Shown here piece by piece: positions 1 through 5,244 of a DNA stretch of 5,244 bases (its first letter is position 1; the number at the start of each line of letters is the position of its first letter). This DNA is from Candidatus Aminicenantota bacterium (GTDB lineage Bacteria > Acidobacteriota > Aminicenantia > UBA2199). The notes beneath the pieces were generated by a model, which was given only the letters and a program-made list of their open reading frames with translations, was not told the DNA's origin and searched no databases. The stretch lies in assembly GCA_023137075.1 (NCBI GenBank), contig JAGLQA010000584.1:1-5244 (forward strand). The letters run 5' to 3'. Position numbers and translations under genes: made by a program.

Positions 1-2420
1 TTCACACGGATGCGGAGCTTGGATTTTTTGTTTTCTTTCCGGATAGAGGTGGAACCCATCCGAAAGGAAAAAGTGGAGATGGCGGAAACGGGTATCCGTT
101 TGGATGCCGTCCGGATGGTCAGGTTTCGTAAATCATTATCGTTGAATCCCTTATCGCGGCGCAGATTCAATATGATATCGATCTCCTTGTTTTCAGTTTT
201 AAATTTACCGATAGGCCGTTCCGATATGGATGAGGAGATGGTCTGGGCAACTCTCCGGGTGTCTACCCCGGCGCTCTCTGCTTTCTTCCGGTCTACTTTT
301 ACCATCAACTGGGTGTCGCCGCCCTCAAGATCCGAGGTAATATCTTCCACGTCATCGATGGTTCTCAGTTTTTCAATAATACCGGGCACCATCTCGGTTA
401 ATTTGGTATAGTCCAGGCCAATGAGTTCGACACTCATACCCATGGAGTGACCGCCTCTGCCCCATCTTTCCCCATATTCATAGGCCAGGCCGGGTTCCTG
501 GGGCAAAAGCTTTTTTAATTTTTCCTTCACTTCGGATACCGATGGGCCGGTTTCGGTTAAGGTGAGTTCGATTTCACCCCGGTACCTGCCCTGCCTGAGA
601 CGGGTGACGCCGTAGCTGGTGGTCATATAGTCGGTGGCTAATTCCTGTTTATTGGTTTTCAATATCTCTTCATACCGGTTGAATAGGGCTTTCATTTGCT
701 GTAGGGTAAAACTTTTCGGCATAAAGATATTCAGGTTGACTTCCCTTTCTTCGCTGCCGGCCATAAACTCTTTCTCGATGTTCGAAAACAGGGTCCAGGC
801 GGTGGCAAAGATAGCCACAGCCAAAAAAATGACCAGTAGTTTTGTTTTCCAGTTTTTTATAGTAAAGGAGATGATCTTCTCATAGATTGAGGTAAGTTTT
901 ACCAACCAGGGGGCTTTTTCGCGGGTTTTACCTTTCAGCAGTTTGCTGCCGGCCAGGGGAATGAAGGTTAGCGAAACTATAAGAGAGGCAATCAGGGCCA
1001 GGGAAATGGTCAGGGCAAAGTCGCTCATGAAACGTCCGAATCCCGAACCTGAGACAAAGCCGATAGATATAAAGACCACTAAGGTAGTCAGGGTAGAGGC
1101 GGTAACGGCCAGGGCAACTTCACTGCTGCCGGTTACTGCCGCTTTTAAAGACGAATACCCTTTTTCCTGGCGCAGCCGGAAGATGTTTTCCAGTACCACG
1201 ACGCTGTTGTCCACTAGCATACCCACAGCCATCATGAGACCGGATAAGGATATGATGTTGATGGTGATATCGGAGTTGAAAATTGCCCGGTGCAGGTACA
1301 TCAGGCTGAAGGTGAAGACCATGGCCATGGGTATGGCGATGGCAATAATTATGGTGGAACGGAATTTCCGCAAGAAAAAGAGTAAGGTCAACACGGCCAG
1401 TAAACCGCCGATTATGCCGGAAATCGAGAGATCGCGCAGGCTTTTAAGGATATCTTCGGACTGGTCGCGGTAAAAGATGACCTGCATGTTTTTTAAGCCC
1501 TCTTCTTCGTCTGATATTCGGGCCATGGTGGCTTTTACTTTTTGGCACACATCGACCACGTTGGCTGTTGAGGCCCGGTATACCTGGAAACGCAGCGAAT
1601 CGCTGCCGTTCAAACGGTGAAAATCTTCTCTTTCGGGGTAATCGTAAGTGACGCGGGCCACATCTTTTATTTTTAATCCTTTCTCGTTCACGGGGAGATT
1701 TTTTATCTCTTCCACGATTTTTAACTCCCCGGGGATACGGAGTACGAATCGTTTATTATCTTCTTCCACGTAACCCGCGGATATATTGATATTGTTGTTG
1801 CGGATGGTATCTATGAGATCGATGAGCCTGATGGAAGAGGAATAAAACAGTTCGGGCTGCAAATAGATGGTTAGCACCTTATTGTGCCCCCCACGGATAT
1901 CGACATTGGCCACGCCTTCGATCCGTTCCAATTCCGGCATGATGTACTCTTCCGCCCAGAAGTAGAGGTTTTCGTCATCTCCGGGCAGGGCCAGGTTAAA
2001 ACGGATCACGGGCCGGTCGGAAGTTGACCAGCGGCGGATGCGGATTCTCTCTAAATCGTCGGGTAGTCGATCCCGGATCTGGTCGATCTTGTCCCTTATC
2101 TCCATGGAGGCCAAATCCATGTTGGTGCCGCTTTTAAATTCCATATGAATAAAGGAGCCTGTTGCTGATGAAGTGGAATTGATAGTTTTCAGGTTATTGA
2201 TGGTAGAGAGTATCTCTTCTAAGGGCCGGGTGATAATTCGTTCGACCTCTTCGGGTGAAGAAGAGGGGTAAGGAACCTGAACCATCAAACCGGGAAAGGA
2301 AATATCCGGCATCATTTCTAAGGGAAGTTTTATGATTGAGATAATACCGACCGTAATAAATATCAACATTGCCACAATAACGGTGACAGGTTTTTTTAAA
2401 GAAAATTCAGGTAGATTCAT
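1..2420 (-). CDS. RND efflux permease (HAE-1/AcrB type), second of a tandem pair; 3' end outside window
   Basis: Second RND permease, read from ATG 2420-2418 to the left edge without a stop (806 complete codons, positions 3-2420). No other ATG, GTG or TTG lies in frame back to the upstream stop at 2454-2456, so this start is the only one possible. The N-terminus is typical of RND proteins: a short cytoplasmic segment with FSLKKPVTV, TM1 (about 12-30), then KLPLEMMPDISFP and the periplasmic porter and docking domains to about 325. TM2 (about 330-350), TM3 (355-376), TM4 (388-413, GMLVDN with Asp404 near AcrB Asp407), TM5 (439-456), TM6 (468-493) and TM7 (about 528-547) follow. The second porter half runs from about 550 to the edge, ending near the conserved segment that precedes TM8. 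By alignment to its neighbour about 220-235 residues (TM8-TM12) are missing. It is a divergent paralog, not a recent duplicate: motifs match but most residues differ. Substrate is unknown; with its neighbour it could form a mixed trimer. Confidence 0.96.
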   Translation of the reverse strand, partial: MNLPEFSLKKPVTVIVAMLIFITVGIISIIKLPLEMMPDISFPGLMVQVPYPSSSPEEVERIITRPLEEILSTINNLKTINSTSSATGSFIHMEFKSGTNMDLASMEIRDKIDQIRDRLPDDLERIRIRRWSTSDRPVIRFNLALPGDDENLYFWAEEYIMPELERIEGVANVDIRGGHNKVLTIYLQPELFYSSSIRLIDLIDTIRNNNINISAGYVEEDNKRFVLRIPGELKIVEEIKNLPVNEKGLKIKDVARVTYDYPEREDFHRLNGSDSLRFQVYRASTANVVDVCQKVKATMARISDEEEGLKNMQVIFYRDQSEDILKSLRDLSISGIIGGLLAVLTLLFFLRKFRSTIIIAIAIPMAMVFTFSLMYLHRAIFNSDITINIISLSGLMMAVGMLVDNSVVVLENIFRLRQEKGYSSLKAAVTGSSEVALAVTASTLTTLVVFISIGFVSGSGFGRFMSDFALTISLALIASLIVSLTFIPLAGSKLLKGKTREKAPWLVKLTSIYEKIISFTIKNWKTKLLVIFLAVAIFATAWTLFSNIEKEFMAGSEEREVNLNIFMPKSFTLQQMKALFNRYEEILKTNKQELATDYMTTSYGVTRLRQGRYRGEIELTLTETGPSVSEVKEKLKKLLPQEPGLAYEYGERWGRGGHSMGMSVELIGLDYTKLTEMVPGIIEKLRTIDDVEDITSDLEGGDTQLMVKVDRKKAESAGVDTRRVAQTISSSISERPIGKFKTENKEIDIILNLRRDKGFNDNDLRNLTIRTASKRIPVSAISTFSFRMGSTSIRKENKKSKLRIRV
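2417..2420 (-). other. ATGA stop/start overlap between the two permease genes
   Basis: The TGA stop of the upstream permease (2419-2417) and the ATG start of the downstream permease (2420-2418) share bases in the tetranucleotide ATGA. Such overlaps commonly give translational coupling by ribosome re-initiation, keeping two subunits in fixed proportion. It also shows that the genes are co-transcribed, with no room for a promoter or terminator between them. The overlap is seen directly; coupling is inferred. Confidence 0.9.
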
Positions 2421-5244
2421 GTTATTACCTGTTCTTCGATCGGCGTTCCTGCCTCACTTTTTTCGCTCGCTATTGCCGCGGTATTTGTCTCTCCAACCAC
2501 GATACTGTAAATTAAGGGGATAAATATCAGGGTGAGAAAAGTGCCGAAAATAAGACCGCCGATAAGTGTCAGGGCCAGGGGAATCCTGATCTCGAATCCT
2601 TCATTAAAATCCAGGGCCATGGGCAGCAGAGCTAAGACGGTTGTCATTGTCGTCATTAAAATCGGCCGCCACCTTACTCTTGCCGCTTCTTTGATGGCTT
2701 CGAGTTTTCGCATTCCCTTTTGCTGCAGTTGCCCGATATAGTCCACTAACACGATGGCGTTGTTAACGATAATACCCGATAGTATTACCAAACCGATCAG
2801 GACAATAACGTTGATGGAGATGCCGGCGATCAGGCCGATGATGACCACGCCGATAATGCCTAAGGGAATCGTAAACATAATGATAAAGGGTTTTATAAAG
2901 GATTCAAACTGGGAAGCCATGACTAAGTAGACTAAGAATATAGCCAGGATGATGGCAAAGATCATGGAAGAGAATGCCACATCCTGCTCCTTGCTTTGAC
3001 CGGCCAGGTCGATGGAACAGTCGCGGGGCTTATCCAGGGACCGGGATACGGCGAGTATTTCATTACTGGCGGTTTCTAAGTCGATCCCGGACAAATTACC
3101 GGTTATGACAGCCGCCTTTTGCTGGGAGATTCGCCTGATCTCGGCCGGCCCTTCACTGATCCGTATCCGGGCCACGGCTTTTAAGGGTACATTGATGCCA
3201 AGGCCGTTGCGTATACTGAGACGTTTGATCTTTTCGACCCGGTCGCGGAAATCTTCCGCTACCCGCACCCGGATATCCACTTCCCGGTCGCTTTCGATGA
3301 ACTGAGTGGCTACTTCCCCTTCGACCTTGTTCCTGATCTGTGAGCCGACTTCATTAATAGTCATATTCTGGGAGGCTAACAGCGCCCGGTTAAAAATGAT
3401 CTGTATTTCCGGGTATCCTTCTTCCATGCTTGATTTCAGGTCGATCAACCCGTCGATGCCCCGCAGTTTTTCTAAGAGTTCATCGGAGACGTCCTTGATA
3501 TGGTCTAAGTTTGTCCCCGAAATCACGACTTCTAAGGGCGCTTTAAAAGAAAAAAGCCTGGGTTTATAAACTTTGAACTTGATACCGGAGAAGGCGGCCA
3601 GGTCTTTCCGCACCCGTTCCATTATCCGGTCTTCGGCTTTTCCTAAGATGCCCGGTTTTAAGCGAAGGGTAAATTCCGACAGGTTTTCCCGTTCTTCCTG
3701 GAAGGATATACCCCCCATCGAGCCTTTGCCGATCAATTCATATATATTATCGATTTCTTTATACTCTTTTAATTTTTCCGCTATATCCGCAACTACAGAG
3801 GAATTTTCTCTTAAAGAGGTGCCGGGTTTAAATTCCACGTTGATCAGGAACTCGCCCTGGGAGATAACCGGTATCAACTCCTGTCCCATGAATCGTGACA
3901 TAAACAAGGATAACACAAATATGACAAACACGGTCAAAATAACCGCTGCTTTCCGCGAAAAGGAGAAGGCCTGGACCTTCGTATAAGATTTGAAGAATTT
4001 GTCGTAAACCTTATCCGCGGGGCGGAAAATCTTCTTGAGAAAACCGTTCAGTCTCTCTTTTGCCTGTTCCCGTCTCATGGCAGAGTTGAGCATGGGGACC
4101 AGGGTAAGCGAAACCACCAATGATGCCAGCAGCGAAAAGGTGACGGTTAAGGCCATGTCCTTGAACAATTGACCGGCTATTCCCTCCACGAAAACGATGG
4201 GGAAAAATACCGCCACGGTGGTAAGGGTGGAAGCGGTGACCGCACCGGCCACCTCGGAGGTGCCGGTTAGCGCGGAATCATAGAGGCCTAAGCCTCTCTC
4301 CCGGTGACGTTGGATAGACTCCAGCACAACGATGGAATTATCCACAAGCATACCGATGCCCAGGGCCAGACCTCCAAGAGAGATGATATTCAACGAAATA
4401 TCGGAAGAATACATGAGGAAAAAGGTAATAATGACCGAGATGGGGATGGCGGCGCCGATTATCAGCGTACTTCTCAAATTCTTAAGGAAATACAATAGTA
4501 CGAGAATCGCCAGGATACCCCCGATAATCGCGGTTTGAATGACTTCCTGGATAGTACTTTTGATAAATTTAGACTGGTTGGTAATAACTAAGTAATTCAT
4601 TCCCCTAAGTTTCAGAATGTTCTCTTGAATCTTCTCTAACTTCTCTGTCACCGCGTTGGCAACGGTTACCGTGTTGGCATCGGCGGCACGGTATATGGCC
4701 GCTTCGATGCATTCCCGGCCGTTGATCCGGGAGATGACTTTTCTCTCTTTATAACCGCGGAACACATCCGCAATGCTGCCTAAATTAATAAGCACATTGT
4801 TTCGTTTTTCTATAATGATATCTTTTATCTCTTCCACTTCTTTGAATTCGTTAACCGTCCTGACTAAGTACTGGGTATCCTTTTGTTTTAATATTCCGGC
4901 AGACAGGTTCACATTCTCCTGGGCCAGCCGGTTGACCACGGTAGAAATGGGAATGTTGAGCAGGCTGAGCTTATTTTCGTCGATATCGATATGTATTTCG
5001 TCTTCCAGGCCGCCGGATATGATGCAGGCGGCGACGCCTTCTATACTCTCGATGGCCTGCTTGAACTCTTTTTCCGCGATATACCTGATTTTTGAGAGTT
5101 CGGCATCCCCGGACAGACCCAATTTCATGATAGGTTCGGTGTTGGGATCATATCTCAATATAACCGGTTTTTCCGCGTCCACCGGCAGGTTTAGTAAATC
5201 CAATTTTTCTCTTACCTTCAGGGTGGCAAAATCCATGTTGGTAT
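2417..5244 (-). CDS. RND efflux permease (HAE-1/AcrB type), first of a tandem pair; 5' end outside window
   Basis: Inner-membrane permease of a tripartite efflux pump, exchanging protons for periplasmic or membrane-embedded substrates. Complete codons run from 5242 to a TGA at 2417-2419 (941 residues). The Met at 5236 is internal: it lies in the TNMD motif that sits near residue 101 of the downstream paralog, so about 100 residues including TM1 are missing and full length should be about 1040. Numbering from that Met, porter/docking sequence fills 1-230, then TM2 (232-251), TM3 (257-277), TM4 (284-309), TM5 (333-352), TM6 (360-383) and TM7 (430-449). A second porter/docking half (about 455-750) precedes TM8 (752-773), TM9, TM10 (807-833), TM11 (859-876) and TM12 (883-913), then a polar cytoplasmic tail of about 26 residues. 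TM4 carries GMLVDN with Asp299, matching AcrB Asp407; the AcrB Asp408 position is Asn. TM10 has VNNAI, with Asn825 at the AcrB Lys940 position. RWRPILMT in TM11 is conserved. Family assignment is very secure; substrate is unknown. Confidence 0.97.
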   Translation of the reverse strand, partial: TNMDFATLKVREKLDLLNLPVDAEKPVILRYDPNTEPIMKLGLSGDAELSKIRYIAEKEFKQAIESIEGVAACIISGGLEDEIHIDIDENKLSLLNIPISTVVNRLAQENVNLSAGILKQKDTQYLVRTVNEFKEVEEIKDIIIEKRNNVLINLGSIADVFRGYKERKVISRINGRECIEAAIYRAADANTVTVANAVTEKLEKIQENILKLRGMNYLVITNQSKFIKSTIQEVIQTAIIGGILAILVLLYFLKNLRSTLIIGAAIPISVIITFFLMYSSDISLNIISLGGLALGIGMLVDNSIVVLESIQRHRERGLGLYDSALTGTSEVAGAVTASTLTTVAVFFPIVFVEGIAGQLFKDMALTVTFSLLASLVVSLTLVPMLNSAMRREQAKERLNGFLKKIFRPADKVYDKFFKSYTKVQAFSFSRKAAVILTVFVIFVLSLFMSRFMGQELIPVISQGEFLINVEFKPGTSLRENSSVVADIAEKLKEYKEIDNIYELIGKGSMGGISFQEERENLSEFTLRLKPGILGKAEDRIMERVRKDLAAFSGIKFKVYKPRLFSFKAPLEVVISGTNLDHIKDVSDELLEKLRGIDGLIDLKSSMEEGYPEIQIIFNRALLASQNMTINEVGSQIRNKVEGEVATQFIESDREVDIRVRVAEDFRDRVEKIKRLSIRNGLGINVPLKAVARIRISEGPAEIRRISQQKAAVITGNLSGIDLETASNEILAVSRSLDKPRDCSIDLAGQSKEQDVAFSSMIFAIILAIFLVYLVMASQFESFIKPFIIMFTIPLGIIGVVIIGLIAGISINVIVLIGLVILSGIIVNNAIVLVDYIGQLQQKGMRKLEAIKEAARVRWRPILMTTMTTVLALLPMALDFNEGFEIRIPLALTLIGGLIFGTFLTLIFIPLIYSIVVGETNTAAIASEKSEAGTPIEEQVIT
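2427..2430 (-). promoter_or_regulatory. Weak ribosome binding site for the second permease
   Basis: On the minus strand the sequence before the ATG reads CAGGTAATAACATG, placing AGGT six bases upstream of the start codon, inside the last codons of the upstream gene. This is a short, weak match to the Shine-Dalgarno sequence at a suitable distance. The weakness fits a gene translated mainly by ribosomes finishing the upstream permease, though that is an inference. Confidence 0.5.

Noticed and set aside
10..885. Plus-strand open frames at 10-411 and 634-885
   Set aside because: Both are antisense to the continuous second-permease frame, which carries recognisable RND sequence through the whole stretch. 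Neither has family-like features.
1320..1346. Repetitive ATGGC-like run on the plus strand
   Set aside because: It encodes alternating Ala, Ile, Met and Pro of TM3 in the second permease. There is no regular unit length, so it is not a tandem repeat.
943..1473. Plus-strand open frame of 176 codons, rich in Met, Arg and Lys
   Set aside because: It lies antisense to the TM3-TM6 region of the second permease. Its repetitive Met/Ala/Ile run is the reverse complement of codons for a hydrophobic helix, and it resembles no protein family.
2417..2530. Possible promoter or terminator between the two genes
   Set aside because: The genes overlap by four bases and no strong hairpin followed by a T-run, or clear -35/-10 pair, is visible at the junction.
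2532..4538. Several plus-strand open frames of 64-137 codons
   Set aside because: All lie antisense to the first permease and have Ser/Arg-rich, low-information translations typical of shadow frames.
5234..5236. ATG at 5236 as the true start of the first permease
   Set aside because: Upstream codons stay open to the window edge, and this Met lies in the conserved TNMD motif about 100 residues into the family, after TM1. The gene simply begins outside the window.

Overview
The window is filled by two adjacent, same-direction (minus-strand) genes for large resistance-nodulation-division (RND) efflux permeases of the HAE-1/AcrB type. Both run off the window, so both are partial. No RNA gene, mobile element, repeat array, CRISPR array, promoter or terminator is visible, and there is no intergenic DNA.

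Layout, in transcription order (right to left): the upstream permease occupies 5244 to 2417. It lacks roughly its first 100 residues, including TM1, which lie beyond the right edge; its C-terminus is complete. Its TGA stop overlaps the ATG of the downstream permease by the four bases ATGA (2420-2417). The downstream permease runs from 2420 to the left edge. It has a complete N-terminus and 806 visible residues, and lacks the last 220-235 or so (TM8-TM12). Both frames are open and intact throughout.

How they work together: RND permeases are inner-membrane trimers driven by proton-motive force. They pass substrates through a periplasmic adaptor to an outer-membrane channel. Two translationally coupled, clearly divergent permeases suggest either a heteromeric pump like MdtBC or two pumps sharing one adaptor and channel. 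Adaptor and TolC-like genes are not in the window; if they belong to this operon they would be expected just beyond either edge.

Organism: RND tripartite pumps imply a bacterium with an outer membrane. Base composition looks balanced by eye and codon use is mixed. The protein motifs recall tandem HAE-1 pairs in environmental diderm lineages such as Bacteroidota-like phyla, deltaproteobacteria or diderm Firmicutes, but no taxon can be fixed from this window. The content is ordinary for an efflux operon. The points worth a second look are the coupled pair, the altered proton-relay residues and some local divergence of the second permease.
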